Shown: positions 28,059-37,902 of the stretch, piece after piece
How the letters are laid out: each line of letters starts with the position of its first letter
Numbering within the stretch: position 1 is the first letter of the stretch
From: Lysobacterales bacterium
GTDB taxonomy: Bacteria; Pseudomonadota; Gammaproteobacteria; Xanthomonadales; SZUA-36
DNA length: 64,000 bases
Direction of reading: 5' to 3'
Assembly: GCA_013001885.1 (NCBI GenBank)
Contig: JABDLD010000064.1
Coordinates: 103,626-167,625 of the forward strand
Position numbers and translations under genes: made by a program
Notes under the pieces: model-generated
Told to the model about the DNA's origin: nothing
Databases searched by the model: none
What the model saw: only the letters and a program-made list of their open reading frames with translations

Positions 28059-28631
28059 TTGCCCGCCGCCCGCAGAAGGCCCTCAGGTAAGAATCGCGCG
28101 GGAACACCCGCCTGGCTGTGGCTGCTGGCCGGAATCCTGGTGGGCCTTGGGCTGGCCTGGTTTCTCTGGTCAAAAGGATATATTCCGCAACCCGAGGCAA
28201 TCTCGACCGCAGCGGAAGAATCCTCCCCCGAAGCCGGCCCCGACAGCACAGAAGAGGTGGCACCAGCGAATGAAGAAAGCGGAAAATCCCGCTACGATTT
28301 CTTCACCGTGCTGCCGGAAATGGAAGTGGTCGTTCCGGAGCAGGAGCTTAGCGGCCAGAGTCAGCTACAGGAAAATCTGCCGGCCCAGGCCGAGACGCCG
28401 GGCGACTATCTTCTCCAGGTCGGTTCTTTTCAAAATCAGCCAGACGCGGAACAGCTGAAAGCGCGCCTGGCGCTCCTGGGCTTCACCGCGCAAATTCAGA
28501 CCGTCACGGTGAACGATGCCAAATGGCACCGGGTGCGTGTCGGGCCCGTCAACGGAGCCCGCCGGGCCGACGAGATGCGACGGCAACTCAACGAGAACGG
28601 TATTGACAGCCTGGTGATGAAAAACCAGTAA
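28059..28631 (+). CDS. SPOR domain cell-division protein (FtsN-like)
   Basis: A 190-residue bitopic membrane protein: short basic cytoplasmic tail, one membrane helix (about residues 18-38, WLWLLAGILVGLGLAWFLW), an acidic Pro/Glu-rich periplasmic linker, a YDFFTVLPEMEV motif and a C-terminal SPOR domain (LLQVGSFQNQPDAEQLKARL to the end) that binds denuded glycan at the septum. This layout and the position just after argS match ftsN-type genes. TTG start at 28059 with GGAGG eight bases before. Convergent with batD, with only four bases between. Confidence 0.88.
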   Translation: MPAARRRPSGKNRAGTPAWLWLLAGILVGLGLAWFLWSKGYIPQPEAISTAAEESSPEAGPDSTEEVAPANEESGKSRYDFFTVLPEMEVVVPEQELSGQSQLQENLPAQAETPGDYLLQVGSFQNQPDAEQLKARLALLGFTAQIQTVTVNDAKWHRVRVGPVNGARRADEMRRQLNENGIDSLVMKNQ

Positions 28632-28635
28632 ACCG

Positions 28636-30345
28636 CTAGCGAACCCGGTTTTCTTTCGCGTAAATATCCGTCAGCGGCGGTGCATTTTGTTCACTATCCG
28701 CGGCTTTTTCGCGCCGCCAATGATCGAACTGCTGCCACAATACCTGGCCGTCCCAGCCCCGGGGCGCATCCGCTCCACCTTCAGGCCTGAACCCATCTGC
28801 ATCCAGGGCATGAATACTTTTCCTGAGATCGGGATCGACCGTTGAAGCGGCGAACTCGAGCAGGCTGCTGTTGCCCTCGATAGTGCGTAGCCAATCCTGT
28901 AACGCGCCGCGCGCCTGTCGCCGGTCATCCGATTTACAGGCTTTCTCCAGCCTGGCCAGTGCCTCTGCGCTGTCAGCCGTGACGCTCTCTGCGGATCGGT
29001 TCAACGGGGGTTCAGGCCGTTTACCTTTGCTGATTCTCCAGGCTGCGAAAAGGGTCAGAATCCACAGTGCCGCGAAGCCGAAAGCCAGCGTGCGCCAGAC
29101 TCCCGGCCCTGCGCGGACACCGGGCGAAACGGCTGTGACCGGTTCGCCCGGCGCCACAATCGGGGCAGGCGGAGGCACAAGCGCGGAAGGTTGAACGGTG
29201 ATCGTATACGGCGCGAGCACAGCCATTCGCGCCTCGCCATTCTGTGTGTCCCACCATTCAACCCTCAGCTCCGGCAGCACCAGGTCACCTTCCTGCTCAG
29301 GAACCACCGCGTAGCGGAACTCCTTGTGCCCGAGTACCCACTGACCGTCATCGCGGGTGATCCCCTGCGGCTGGTCGGGATAAATCCTGGCGTTTGGCAA
29401 CTCGGGCCAGACCGGCTCCACGATCATGTTTTCCTCGAGTCCGACGGCGTCAATAATGACGGTACGGGTCACGGGTTCGCCAACGCGCAACTTCTCGCCC
29501 GTGGAAATTTTCTGGGTCAGGCGGTACTCACGCGCCGGCTGCCATTCCCCCCCGGAAAACGCCACGGGCTTCGGTTCGATCATCAGTTTCATCGCTTCGC
29601 TTTCGACCCGCACGCGGCGGCCCCTGACAGCAGGCTGCCACACGTTGTTTGCACGACGCTCGACCAGCCGGCCGGTCAGTTCCATGGGCGGGATGCTCAG
29701 CTCTCCCGACCGCTCCGGGAACACGGCATAATTGCGTTCCAGAACGCGATAACGCTCGCCGCCACGCTCTGCCTGGTACGGCGTTTCCTGCATCAACCTG
29801 ACCGAAGCCGGCGAAGGATCAGGCTGACTGATGGCCGCCTCCGTCAGGTTTTGCTGGTAGAACACCCGCACCACCAGTCCGATCTGCGCATGCACGTAAT
29901 AAGGACCTTCGCCCGGCACGACTTCCATCTCGATAAAGACCGGCGGCTGAGCGCCTGGCTCCAATTCCGGCGCCGGATCCACCCGCACCCGGATGGCCCC
30001 TGTTGATTCGTTGCCAAACGTCAGTTCCGGAATTACAAAGTTGCCTGGCGCTCTTGGCTCCAGCGTCAACACCAGCCGGATCACGGCCGTCTGGCGCCCG
30101 TTGACGATCGACAACTGCGTCTCAGAACGCCGGTCCAGAATCTCGAAGTCCCGCTCCAGCGCACTGAAATCAGTTTCAAGGCTCTGGCCGGCAGCGTCGG
30201 TCAGGAGGGTCAGCGTGATGGTTTCGCCCTCAATGACCCGGCTGCGATCCAGCTCGGCGCGGACGGCCGCGGCCAAAGACGATGAACACAATAGTGAAAA
30301 TATCAACAGTGCTGCGACAATGATTGAGTCAGAACGGTTTTTCAT
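28636..30345 (-). CDS. batD: BatD family protein (oxygen-tolerance type)
   Basis: A 569-residue envelope protein. Signal peptide MKNRSDSIIVAALLIFSLL with cleavage near SSLAAA; then Ig-like BatD domains (AELDRSRVIEGETITLTL and repeated beta modules), a membrane helix near residue 430 (TLAFGFAALWILTLFAAW) and a cytoplasmic C-terminal tail. The frame is open to 30681, but the upstream part is Arg/Lys-rich shadow of the acidic batB/C tail, so ATG 30345 was chosen. It is the last gene of the moxR operon. BatD proteins are needed for aerotolerance in Bacteroides; the role in gammaproteobacteria is unclear. Confidence 0.85.
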   Translation of the reverse strand: MKNRSDSIIVAALLIFSLLCSSSLAAAVRAELDRSRVIEGETITLTLLTDAAGQSLETDFSALERDFEILDRRSETQLSIVNGRQTAVIRLVLTLEPRAPGNFVIPELTFGNESTGAIRVRVDPAPELEPGAQPPVFIEMEVVPGEGPYYVHAQIGLVVRVFYQQNLTEAAISQPDPSPASVRLMQETPYQAERGGERYRVLERNYAVFPERSGELSIPPMELTGRLVERRANNVWQPAVRGRRVRVESEAMKLMIEPKPVAFSGGEWQPAREYRLTQKISTGEKLRVGEPVTRTVIIDAVGLEENMIVEPVWPELPNARIYPDQPQGITRDDGQWVLGHKEFRYAVVPEQEGDLVLPELRVEWWDTQNGEARMAVLAPYTITVQPSALVPPPAPIVAPGEPVTAVSPGVRAGPGVWRTLAFGFAALWILTLFAAWRISKGKRPEPPLNRSAESVTADSAEALARLEKACKSDDRRQARGALQDWLRTIEGNSSLLEFAASTVDPDLRKSIHALDADGFRPEGGADAPRGWDGQVLWQQFDHWRREKAADSEQNAPPLTDIYAKENRVR

Positions 30346-30349
30346 CTGT

Positions 30350-32062
30350 TCACCACGATTCGGTTTCATCTTCCGGCGCGCCACGGCGCTGATGCTGATT
30401 TCTGAATTTGCGCCGCAATAGCCCACCTGGATCGTCAGGAATACGGCGCAGCCATTGCTCCATCGCCTGAGCGTCTTCCTCAGACCATGCTTCAGCCGGC
30501 TCCAGTTGCTGTCCCGGCTCCTGTTCACCCTGCTCCCCCTGCTGGGGTTCGCCTTCCTGCTCGCTTTCCTCCGGCTCGCCTGCTTCACCGGTTTCATCCT
30601 GTTGGCCTTCTTCACTCTCCGATGGCTCTGCGTCCTGTTCCCCAGATGAAGATTCTCCGTCCTGCGACTCGCCTTCGCCACCCTCTTCCTGCTGCTGCTC
30701 CTGTTCCTTCATTTTTTCGACCAGCGCGCGGTTATGCAGCGCGTCCGCCATTTCCGGATCAATGGCCAAAGCCTGATCGTATGCCGCTATGGCGGCATCG
30801 AGCTCCCCCATGTGCGCCAGCGCATTGCCTCGATTGTAGTTCGCATCTGCAGACTCATCCGCCGTCCATGCATCCAGCGCATTGGTGTACTCACCGCTTC
30901 GGTACCAGGCTTCACCGGACAACGCCGGGTCTTTTGCCAGCGCGGCCGCTTTTTCCGCGTCCTCATCCACCAGGGCCTGAAAAGCCTGTTGATCTCTCGT
31001 CTGCCAGACATCAGCCCACCAGCCGGCGCTGACGTCCCGGGGTATCAAGAGCCCGTTGGCCAGCACCAGCGGAACCATGAAAAACAGGCCCTTGCGGAAC
31101 CCGGCGAGCGCAAGGGGCAGCAACAACAGTACCAGCCACGGCCCGGCATCCTTCCAGCGCTCACCCAGGGCATCATCCCGGCGGCTGAACTCGCTGCCTT
31201 CCCGCTCCAGCCACAGGCTGGATGCTGTCGTCTCCGCACCCAGTTCCGTGTATTTGCCTCCGCCGGCCCCGGCCACGGATTGCAGGTCGGAACGATCCAT
31301 CCGGGCGATGACAACATTGCCCGAGCGATCACTTACAAAACCACCGCCGCTGGGAATGGGCGCGCCGTCCGGCGTACCCACCGCGACCACGGAGGTGAAA
31401 ATCCCACGGTCTCTCAATTCGCGGGCTTTCGCCGCGTCACGTGATCGGGCCGAATCGGTCACCAGCAAGATTTCGCCTCGACTCAGGCCGGCACGCTCGA
31501 GCAGGGACGCCGCCATGTCAAGCGCGATGTCGGCCCGGCTGCCGGCGACCGGAATGATGTCCGGCCGCAACGCGGGTAACAGATTCGCCACGGTGTTCAT
31601 GTCACTGGTGAGGGGGGATACGACATAGGCATCGCCCGCATACGAAACCAGGCCGACCTGCCCCTCCTCGGTAGAAGCCAGCAGGTCAGCGAGGCGGAAT
31701 CGCGCCTGGGTCAGGCGGTCCGGGCGTAAATCCCCCGCCAGCATGGAACGCGAGAGATCCATGACGATGACCCGGGCATCGCGGGCAGAAAAAGACGTAT
31801 CCTGCAATTTCTGCCAACTGGGGCCTGCCAGTGCAAGAATCACCAGAAAAAGGGCAAGAGAAGCCAGCACGTAATTTCGCGGCTTTTCTTTCTCAGTGAC
31901 CTGCCGGACACTCAGCCAGCGAAGCAGGTGCGGGTCGCACACCCTTGCCCAGTCGCCGGCCGGACGCCGTGTGCGCTTCCATAGCCACGGCAGGAACACG
32001 GCCAGCGGCAACAGAAAAAGCCAAAGCGGCCGAATGAAATGCAGCGTGTCGAACGCGTTCAT
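30350..32062 (-). CDS. VWA and TPR domain protein (BatB/BatC fusion)
   Basis: A 570-residue inner membrane protein. Two N-terminal helices, then a von Willebrand A domain with a MIDAS motif MDLSRSM (D102, S104, S106), further membrane helices near 315-345, then TPR repeats (ANYNRGNALAHMGELDAAIAAY region) and a long acidic Glu/Gln/Ser-rich tail (EEGGEGESQDGESSSGEQ and more), ending in a basic segment. This equals BatB and BatC in one chain, as is common in gammaproteobacteria. Start overlaps the batA stop by four bases. The low-complexity tail makes false open frames on the other strand. Confidence 0.87.
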   Translation of the reverse strand: MNAFDTLHFIRPLWLFLLPLAVFLPWLWKRTRRPAGDWARVCDPHLLRWLSVRQVTEKEKPRNYVLASLALFLVILALAGPSWQKLQDTSFSARDARVIVMDLSRSMLAGDLRPDRLTQARFRLADLLASTEEGQVGLVSYAGDAYVVSPLTSDMNTVANLLPALRPDIIPVAGSRADIALDMAASLLERAGLSRGEILLVTDSARSRDAAKARELRDRGIFTSVVAVGTPDGAPIPSGGGFVSDRSGNVVIARMDRSDLQSVAGAGGGKYTELGAETTASSLWLEREGSEFSRRDDALGERWKDAGPWLVLLLLPLALAGFRKGLFFMVPLVLANGLLIPRDVSAGWWADVWQTRDQQAFQALVDEDAEKAAALAKDPALSGEAWYRSGEYTNALDAWTADESADANYNRGNALAHMGELDAAIAAYDQALAIDPEMADALHNRALVEKMKEQEQQQEEGGEGESQDGESSSGEQDAEPSESEEGQQDETGEAGEPEESEQEGEPQQGEQGEQEPGQQLEPAEAWSEEDAQAMEQWLRRIPDDPGGLLRRKFRNQHQRRGAPEDETESW

Positions 32063-33081
32063 GCCGGCGCGGCCCCCCTGCGCATACCTGGCGCCATCAT
32101 GGCCAGTATCAGCGCAAGCACAAGCAAGAACGCGCCGGACAAGGGCCAGTAGAAGAGTTCATCGACCGGCCGAATGGACTCCTGGTCACTTTCGACCGGC
32201 TCAAGCTCATCCAACTGTTTGTAAATCCGCGCCAGGTCGGCCACATCCCGGGCGCGAAAATAGGCACCGCCGGTACGTTCCGCAATGGCCTTGAGGGTAT
32301 CTTCGTCCAGGTCTGCAGACGGGTTTACCATCCTGGAGCCAAAAAAGTCCTGCACCATCATTTCATCAGCACCGACACCGACGGTATAAATTTTCATGCT
32401 CTCGCGCGCTGCGAACTCTGTGGCCTGCATCGGCTGGACCTCACCGGAAGTATTGGCGCCGTCGGTCAGTAGAATGAGAACCCGCTCACTGGCTGCATCG
32501 TCCCGCAGGCGTTTTACAGCCAGTCCAATCGCATCGCCGATAGCGGTTTCACGGCCGGCAAGACCGATTTCGGACTCATTCAACAAGATCGCGGTGGTTT
32601 CGGTATCGAAGGTCAGCGGAGTCTGCAGGTAAGCACGACTGCCAAACAAGATCAGGCCTACTCGATCGCCTTTGCGCCGCTGAATGAATTCGCCCGCCAC
32701 TTTCTTGACCACAGCCAGGCGGTTAACCGCTTCCCGGTCGAGAATCATGTCCTGGGTATCCATGCTGCCTGAGATGTCCACGGCAAGTAGCAGGTCGCGG
32801 CCTGTGATCGGCAGCGTTTCAATCTCACCAACCCACTGCGGCCGAGCGGCCGCAGCAATCAGCAGTATCCAGGCGATGCCGGCGAGAAGTGCCAACAGCG
32901 GCTTCCTCATCCAACCGCTCTGCTCTGAGACCATCATCGAAAACCAGGGCACTTTCAAGGCCTGCAATCCCGCACGCGGCGCTGCAGGAAGAATCCGCCG
33001 CGCCAGCCACGGCAGAGGCAGAAGCAGCAGCAACCACGGCCATGCGAGCATCAGGCCTTCTACGGGCACGGTTTCAGCCAT
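32059..33081 (-). CDS. batA: VWA domain protein BatA
   Basis: A 340-residue inner membrane protein: two N-terminal membrane segments, a VWA domain with perfect MIDAS AVDISGSMDTQD (D102, S104, S106) and LLTDGANTSGE downstream, and a C-terminal helix (WPLSGAFLLVLALILAMM). BatA and BatB probably assemble through metal-dependent contacts and are served by the MoxR ATPase encoded upstream. Start overlaps the DUF4381 gene by eight bases and stop overlaps batB/C by four. Confidence 0.88.
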   Translation of the reverse strand: MAETVPVEGLMLAWPWLLLLLPLPWLARRILPAAPRAGLQALKVPWFSMMVSEQSGWMRKPLLALLAGIAWILLIAAAARPQWVGEIETLPITGRDLLLAVDISGSMDTQDMILDREAVNRLAVVKKVAGEFIQRRKGDRVGLILFGSRAYLQTPLTFDTETTAILLNESEIGLAGRETAIGDAIGLAVKRLRDDAASERVLILLTDGANTSGEVQPMQATEFAARESMKIYTVGVGADEMMVQDFFGSRMVNPSADLDEDTLKAIAERTGGAYFRARDVADLARIYKQLDELEPVESDQESIRPVDELFYWPLSGAFLLVLALILAMMAPGMRRGAAPA

Positions 33082-33550
33082 AGAGGTTCACCCAGGTTTT
33101 GGCGCTGGAATTCAGCGACGCGGCATCAACGCGCGGCAGCGGCTCGTACGGTCCATGTGCCAGGACGCCGAGACTGCTGTTGTCCGCGCCCTCGGGCATC
33201 AGGGAAGCGATAAAGGCTACCCAGGGCTCACCTTGCAAACGGGCACAGGCGGTATCCGGGAACGCCTTCAGCGCAACAGCGCGAAACAAGCGATTAAGGC
33301 CGGCGACGAATTCATGCGGACTGTGCTGAGGATCGTGCTCCCGGTTCAACTGTTCCAGCTCGTGCAGCCAGGCTTTACGGCGCTGACGTACCGAATGCCG
33401 TTGAATCAACCGGCGCAGCAGGACCCACAGTATCCCCAGACCCAGGAGAACCAGCAGCCACCAGCCAGGGGCGGGCGGCCACCAGCCTGGCTGGCCCGCG
33501 CTGTGGATATCCTTCAACTGATCCAGTAATGATGCGCTGTCTGCGTTCAT
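33074..33550 (-). CDS. DUF4381 domain membrane protein
   Basis: A 158-residue protein with one membrane helix (about residues 27-46, PGWWLLVLLGLGILWVLLRR) after a short periplasmic N-terminus LLDQLKDIHSAGQPGWWPPAP, which is the DUF4381 hallmark. The rest is a cytoplasmic helical region. It always sits between the DUF58 gene and batA in this operon type and is thought to be a structural partner. Role unknown. Nine bases separate it from the DUF58 stop upstream. Confidence 0.85.
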   Translation of the reverse strand: MNADSASLLDQLKDIHSAGQPGWWPPAPGWWLLVLLGLGILWVLLRRLIQRHSVRQRRKAWLHELEQLNREHDPQHSPHEFVAGLNRLFRAVALKAFPDTACARLQGEPWVAFIASLMPEGADNSSLGVLAHGPYEPLPRVDAASLNSSAKTWVNLYG

Positions 33551-33559
33551 ATTCGGGTC

Positions 33560-34504
33560 TTAAACGGGACGTCCCACCAGCAACCTCAGTTCACGGCCTA
33601 GGACATCCACCGGATCGTCGTCCGTGTGCAATACCAACCAGCCGCACTGGTGTTTCTGAAACATCCTTCGCGGCTCGTCCAGGTGCCTCAGAACCATTGT
33701 GTCGTAGCGGCTTTTTGATTCATTCAGGCTCATGTCCAGCACGGCGGCATTCTCGCCATCGCTGATGGGATAGCGGCCATCCGGCAGACGGTATTCCGCC
33801 GCATCCAGCACCTGGCAACCGATAACGTCGTTATGCTGGCGCAGTCGCGACAAATGCCGGTTGCAGGCCTCGTCCATGCCGAAAAAATCACTGATGACAA
33901 TCACCAGGCTGCCCGGACGCGCCGCATGACGCACCCGTTCGAGCGCCGCCGACAGGGGTTCTGCAGCATGGCCGCCGCCCTGCTCAGGCCCCAGCCAGTC
34001 AACCAAACCCTGGATCATTCTCATCGCTCCGCGGCGGCCTCCGGCCGGGCGCATTTCACGGTGCCGGCCGGGCGCGAACAGAAATCCGCCGATGCGGTCG
34101 CCGCGGCGGATCGCCGCCCAGGCAATCGCGGCGGCCATCTGCCCGGCGACAACGGATTTGAGTCGCTGCCTGGTGCCAAAATAAAGGCTGGGACTCGCAT
34201 CCAGAACGACCAGAACCGGACGTTCGCGCTCTTCCTGGAAAACCTTCGTATATGCCTTGCCGGTGCGCGCGGTGACCCGCCAGTCCATGTTCCTGATATC
34301 GTCGCCCGGCTGGTAATTGCGCGATTCCAGGAAGTCGACGCCGCGGCCGCGAAAACGGGACCGATACGCTCCGGCCAGGGCAGAAGCGGCGGGCTGACGC
34401 ATGGGCAGCCGTAAAGCCTGGCACCGCGGACGCAATGCAATTAGCTCGGCTGCCGTCAGGTGAATGCCGTCGCCTTCCGGCGCACGGTTCTGTCCCGTCT
34501 TCAT
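33560..34504 (-). CDS. DUF58 domain protein
   Basis: A 314-residue protein of the DUF58 family, a VWA-like fold that accompanies MoxR ATPases. Typical motifs: YRSRFRGRGVDFLESRNYQPGDDIRNMDW and ARTGKAYTKVFQEERERPV, then VVLDASPSLYFG, where the Asp-x-Ser-x-Ser pattern matches a metal-adhesion site. No membrane helices. Starts ten bases after moxR. Probably the soluble adaptor between MoxR and the membrane VWA proteins (inference from the family). Confidence 0.87.
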   Translation of the reverse strand: MKTGQNRAPEGDGIHLTAAELIALRPRCQALRLPMRQPAASALAGAYRSRFRGRGVDFLESRNYQPGDDIRNMDWRVTARTGKAYTKVFQEERERPVLVVLDASPSLYFGTRQRLKSVVAGQMAAAIAWAAIRRGDRIGGFLFAPGRHREMRPAGGRRGAMRMIQGLVDWLGPEQGGGHAAEPLSAALERVRHAARPGSLVIVISDFFGMDEACNRHLSRLRQHNDVIGCQVLDAAEYRLPDGRYPISDGENAAVLDMSLNESKSRYDTMVLRHLDEPRRMFQKHQCGWLVLHTDDDPVDVLGRELRLLVGRPV

Positions 34505-34514
34505 GCCGTTTGGC

Positions 34515-35528
34515 TCACGGCACCGGGACCAGGTCCAGCAGACGGTCCACCAGCTGATCCACCGTTACACCATCGGCCTCCGCCTCGTAGGAAAGCAGCA
34601 CCCGGTGCCTCATCACATCGTGCACAACGGCGTGGATGTCATCCGGAGAAACGTAATCACGCTGGTCCAGCCAGGCCCTGGCGCGGGCACACCGGTCGAG
34701 CGAGATCGTGGCGCGGGGACTGCCGCCGTAACTCACCAACTGCGAAAGTTCCCCGTCCCAGCTGCCCGGATCACGGGATGCGAGGACCAGCTGGACAATG
34801 TAGTCTTCCAGGGCCGGCGCCATGTACAGATCGAGCACGCCCCGCTGCGCCAGAAAGACCTGCTCCTGGGTGACCAGAACCGGCGCCGAAGACGGTTTGC
34901 CCAGCTCGTCGCGCGCCTGCTGGCGGGCGAGAGCCAGAATTTCTTTTTCCGATTTGGCATCCGGATAACTGATTGCGACATGCATCAGGAAACGATCGAG
35001 CTGGGCCTCGGGCAACGGGTAGGTGCCCTCCTGCTCAATGGGATTCTGAGTCGCCATGACGAGAAACAGGCTGGGCAGGCGATAGGTTACGCGACCCACG
35101 GTCACCTGGTGTTCTCCCATGGCCTCGAGCAATGCTGACTGTACTTTGGCCGGAGCCCGGTTCACTTCGTCGGCCAGAATCAGGTTGTGGAAGATAGGGC
35201 CTTGCTGGAACTCAAAACTGCCCTCCTGCGGACGGTAGATCTCAGTGCCGGTGAGGTCGGCAGGCAACAGGTCAGGCGTAAACTGAATGCGGTGAAAATC
35301 GCCTTCGATCCGGTCAGCAATGACCTTGATGGCCGTAGTCTTGGCCAGCCCGGGAGCGCCCTCGACCAGCAAGTGTCCGTTACTGAGCAACGCAATCAAC
35401 AGCCGCTCCATCAGGCGCTGCTGACCGATGATGAGCTGATTGGCGGCTTGCTCCAGCTGCTTGAACGCCTGGTGCGCGCCCTGTTCTGAGCCGGGCTTGC
35501 TTTCTTCTGTGTTATCCAATTGTTCCAT
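34515..35528 (-). CDS. MoxR family AAA+ ATPase
   Basis: A 337-residue AAA+ chaperone-like ATPase. Walker A GAPGLAKTTAIK, Walker B LILADEVNRAPAKVQSALLEAMGE, sensor 1 in VMATQNPIEQEGTYPLPEAQLDRF, and a C-terminal lid with SPRATISLDRCARA. MoxR proteins help assemble or activate VWA partners, whose genes follow. It heads the moxR-DUF58-DUF4381-batA-batB/C-batD operon; a promoter with an unusual inverted repeat precedes it (35601-35628). ATG at 35528. Confidence 0.92.
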   Translation of the reverse strand: MEQLDNTEESKPGSEQGAHQAFKQLEQAANQLIIGQQRLMERLLIALLSNGHLLVEGAPGLAKTTAIKVIADRIEGDFHRIQFTPDLLPADLTGTEIYRPQEGSFEFQQGPIFHNLILADEVNRAPAKVQSALLEAMGEHQVTVGRVTYRLPSLFLVMATQNPIEQEGTYPLPEAQLDRFLMHVAISYPDAKSEKEILALARQQARDELGKPSSAPVLVTQEQVFLAQRGVLDLYMAPALEDYIVQLVLASRDPGSWDGELSQLVSYGGSPRATISLDRCARARAWLDQRDYVSPDDIHAVVHDVMRHRVLLSYEAEADGVTVDQLVDRLLDLVPVP

Positions 35529-35587
35529 GAACCGGGTCCTGCCTATGCGTTCCGTTTTTATGAATGAGGGGAATGGGGCCGCCTTCC

Positions 35588-35627
35588 TGACACTGTCTAC
35601 TAAATAGAGGCAATTCCGGCAGTGTCA
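35588..35627. repeat. inverted repeat around the moxR promoter
   Basis: TGACACTG at 35588-35595 and its exact complement CAGTGTCA at 35620-35627 are 24 bases apart. One arm overlaps the -35 element of the moxR promoter and the other lies just past the -10. The layout is that of an operator; the spacing is too wide and the loop too unstructured for a good terminator. Confidence 0.6.
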
Positions 35628-35628
35628 A
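35601..35628 (-). promoter_or_regulatory. probable sigma-70 promoter of the moxR operon
   Basis: On the minus strand TTGACA (complement of 35623-35628) and TATTTA (complement of 35601-35606) are 16 bases apart. The -35 is a perfect consensus. It lies between the priA stop and moxR start, about 70 bases upstream of moxR. Confidence 0.55.
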
Positions 35629-35649
35629 TAGTAACGGCGAAATGCAGAA

Positions 35650-37827
35650 TTAAAGCTCCTGCGGGTCGACGTCTATGGCCCAACGGACTTTTCTGGCCGA
35701 TTGAAGTTTTCTCAGTCCGGGCAGCCACTGATCAAGCTGCCGATGCAGTGCAACGCGGCTGTCGCCCTGGATGACAAGGTACATGCGCGAGCGGCCGCCC
35801 ACGCGTTCCATTATGGCAGGCACCGGGCCATATGCACGAGTTTCTCCCGCCGGAAAACTCTGGATGGCGTCATTGAGAAAACGCTCCGCGACTTCGCGAT
35901 CATGGGCTTCCGCTCTCAACAATGCCTGGAAACCCGCCGGCGGCAGTCCGGCCAGCTGACGCTCCTGCAGCAGCCAGCGGGCATAGGTCTCGTAACCCTG
36001 GTTGAGCAGCAATTCCAGGGCCTCATGGTCGGGAAAGTGCGTCTGCAGTATCACCGTTCCCCTGCGTTTCATTCGGCCGGCCCTGCCGGCCACCTGCTGG
36101 ATCATCTGGCCCATGCGCTCCAGCGCACGGTAGTCGGCACTGTAGAGCGCCTGGTCAATATTGACGATGACCACCAGGGTAACGCCCGGAAAATGGTGGC
36201 CTTTGGCCAGCATCTGCGTGCCAACAAGCAGACACGGCTCTCCGCCGCGGACCTGCTCCAGTTGCTGGTCCATCACACCCTTTCGGCTGATTCGGTCGCG
36301 GTCGAAACGCAGAACCGGAAACTTTGGAAAACGCTGCTCCAAAGTCTCCTCCAGCTGCTGCGTGCCTTCACCTGCGCCGGTCAGCGCATCCGCCTGGCAT
36401 TCCGGGCACAAACGCGGAACCGCGCGCTGACTGCCGCAATGGTGACAACATAAGCGGCCGATACTCCGATGCCATGTCAGGTTTGCATCGCACCGTTCAC
36501 AGCCGCCGTGCCAACCGCACTGCCGGCACATCAGCACCGGTGCATATCCACGACGGTTCAGAAACACCATGACCTGCTCATCGCGTTTCAGCGTCTCTGA
36601 AATGGCGTCCAGCGCTATGGATGAAAGTCCGTGCATTGTACTTTGCTGTTTCAGATCCAGAACACGCCAGGCCGGCATCGGCGCGTTGGTGGCGCGCTCC
36701 CGCAGGCGATGCCAGGTGTATTTCCCGGCGATGGCATTGCTCAAAGACTCCAGCGAAGGCGTTGCGCTTCCGAGTACGATCGGTATATCCAGTGCAGCCG
36801 CGCGCTTGACGGCCACATCGCGCGCCGAGTATCGGAAGCCATCCTGCTGTTTGAATGAGGCATCATGCTCTTCATCGAGAATGATCAGTCCCAGCCGCGG
36901 TAGCGGCGTGAACAGCGCAGAGCGCGTGCCGATGACCAGGGCGGCGCGCCCGGACCGCGCTTCCGCCCAGGCCTCCAGCCGTTCCCCGGCGCTCAGGCCC
37001 GAATGAATTACCGCCGGGTTCAACCCCAGCCGGCTGCGAAACCTCCTGATCAACTGCGGGGTCAAACCGATCTCGGGCACCAGGATGAGGGCCTGCCGGC
37101 CGGCAGACAACACCGGCTCCAGCAGACGCATGTATACCTCCGTTTTTCCACTGCCCGTGACGCCGTCCAACAGATGCCCGCCGAAGCGTCCGAACTGATC
37201 GAGGATTGCGTTGACTGCGGACTCCTGATCCGGGATCAGGACCGGCCCAGGCGCAATCTGCGGTTGCGCGGGCGGCGTCGGGTGTGCTTTTACCCAGCCT
37301 TGTTCAGTGATTCTCGCCAGCGTCTTTCGCCATTGTCCGCCAACCGTTGCGAGCGCCTCGTCACCCAGCGCGCCCGCGGCCATGGCTTCCAGCATCCGGT
37401 GTTGAGCCGGCGTTCGGCCGGCCGGCTGTTGCAGACGTTCCCGGCCCGCATCGGTCAGAGAATAATTCAAGGCAGGCGCCGGAACCTTTCCCCTGGCTGT
37501 TCTCAGTGCCGGCGGCAGGGCGCTCGCAACGACCTCTCCGGGAGCATGTTTGTAGTATTTCCAGCACCATCGGAGCAAGCCGGTCAATTGTTCATCCAAT
37601 AGCGGAACGCCCTGGTCGAGCACTTCGATGACGGTCTGCAAACGGTCGGGGGAAATTTCACTGTGATCCGCCTTGCCCATGACCACGCCGGTCATTTTTC
37701 GCTTGCCGAAAGGCACCAGAACGCGAGTGCCTTCAGTCACGTCGGCGGCTCCAACGGGCGCGAGATAGTCGAACAGGGTCGGCAAAGGGACCGAAACCGC
37801 TATTTGTAAAATGTTGTGACTTCCCAT
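35650..37827 (-). CDS. priA: primosomal protein N' (replication restart helicase PriA)
   Basis: PriA recognises stalled forks and reloads the replisome. 725 residues, normal size. N-terminal 3'-DNA-binding domain ([15 protein letters not shown]), Walker [19 protein letters not shown] box [10 protein letters not shown], then a zinc-binding cysteine cluster ([28 protein letters not shown]), and helicase motif VI region QVAGRAGR. Divergent from mscL, 75 bases apart. The moxR operon follows after about 120 bases and has its own promoter. Confidence 0.96.
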   Translation of the reverse strand: MGSHNILQIAVSVPLPTLFDYLAPVGAADVTEGTRVLVPFGKRKMTGVVMGKADHSEISPDRLQTVIEVLDQGVPLLDEQLTGLLRWCWKYYKHAPGEVVASALPPALRTARGKVPAPALNYSLTDAGRERLQQPAGRTPAQHRMLEAMAAGALGDEALATVGGQWRKTLARITEQGWVKAHPTPPAQPQIAPGPVLIPDQESAVNAILDQFGRFGGHLLDGVTGSGKTEVYMRLLEPVLSAGRQALILVPEIGLTPQLIRRFRSRLGLNPAVIHSGLSAGERLEAWAEARSGRAALVIGTRSALFTPLPRLGLIILDEEHDASFKQQDGFRYSARDVAVKRAAALDIPIVLGSATPSLESLSNAIAGKYTWHRLRERATNAPMPAWRVLDLKQQSTMHGLSSIALDAISETLKRDEQVMVFLNRRGYAPVLMCRQCGWHGGCERCDANLTWHRSIGRLCCHHCGSQRAVPRLCPECQADALTGAGEGTQQLEETLEQRFPKFPVLRFDRDRISRKGVMDQQLEQVRGGEPCLLVGTQMLAKGHHFPGVTLVVIVNIDQALYSADYRALERMGQMIQQVAGRAGRMKRRGTVILQTHFPDHEALELLLNQGYETYARWLLQERQLAGLPPAGFQALLRAEAHDREVAERFLNDAIQSFPAGETRAYGPVPAIMERVGGRSRMYLVIQGDSRVALHRQLDQWLPGLRKLQSARKVRWAIDVDPQEL

Positions 37828-37837
37828 GAAGGCGTGA

Positions 37838-37866
37838 TTCTAACAGCAGCGCTATTTGTATATGAT
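37838..37866 (+). promoter_or_regulatory. probable promoter of mscL
   Basis: TTCTAA (37838-37843) and TATGAT (37861-37866) with a 17-base spacer lie 37 bases before the mscL start. The TATGAT is part of an extended TATATGAT. It shares the 75-base gap with the priA start. Confidence 0.5.
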
Positions 37867-37902
37867 GGTTGTGCAGATACTTTACATCTGGAGGAGAGAC
37901 TT

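Noticed and set aside
30346..30681. N-terminal extension of batD
   Set aside because: The extra 112 residues are Lys/Arg-rich and lie over the batB/C tail; the signal peptide starts at 30345.
30487..31032. Pro/Arg-rich open frame on the plus strand
   Set aside because: It is the complement of the acidic Glu/Gln tail of the BatB/C protein.
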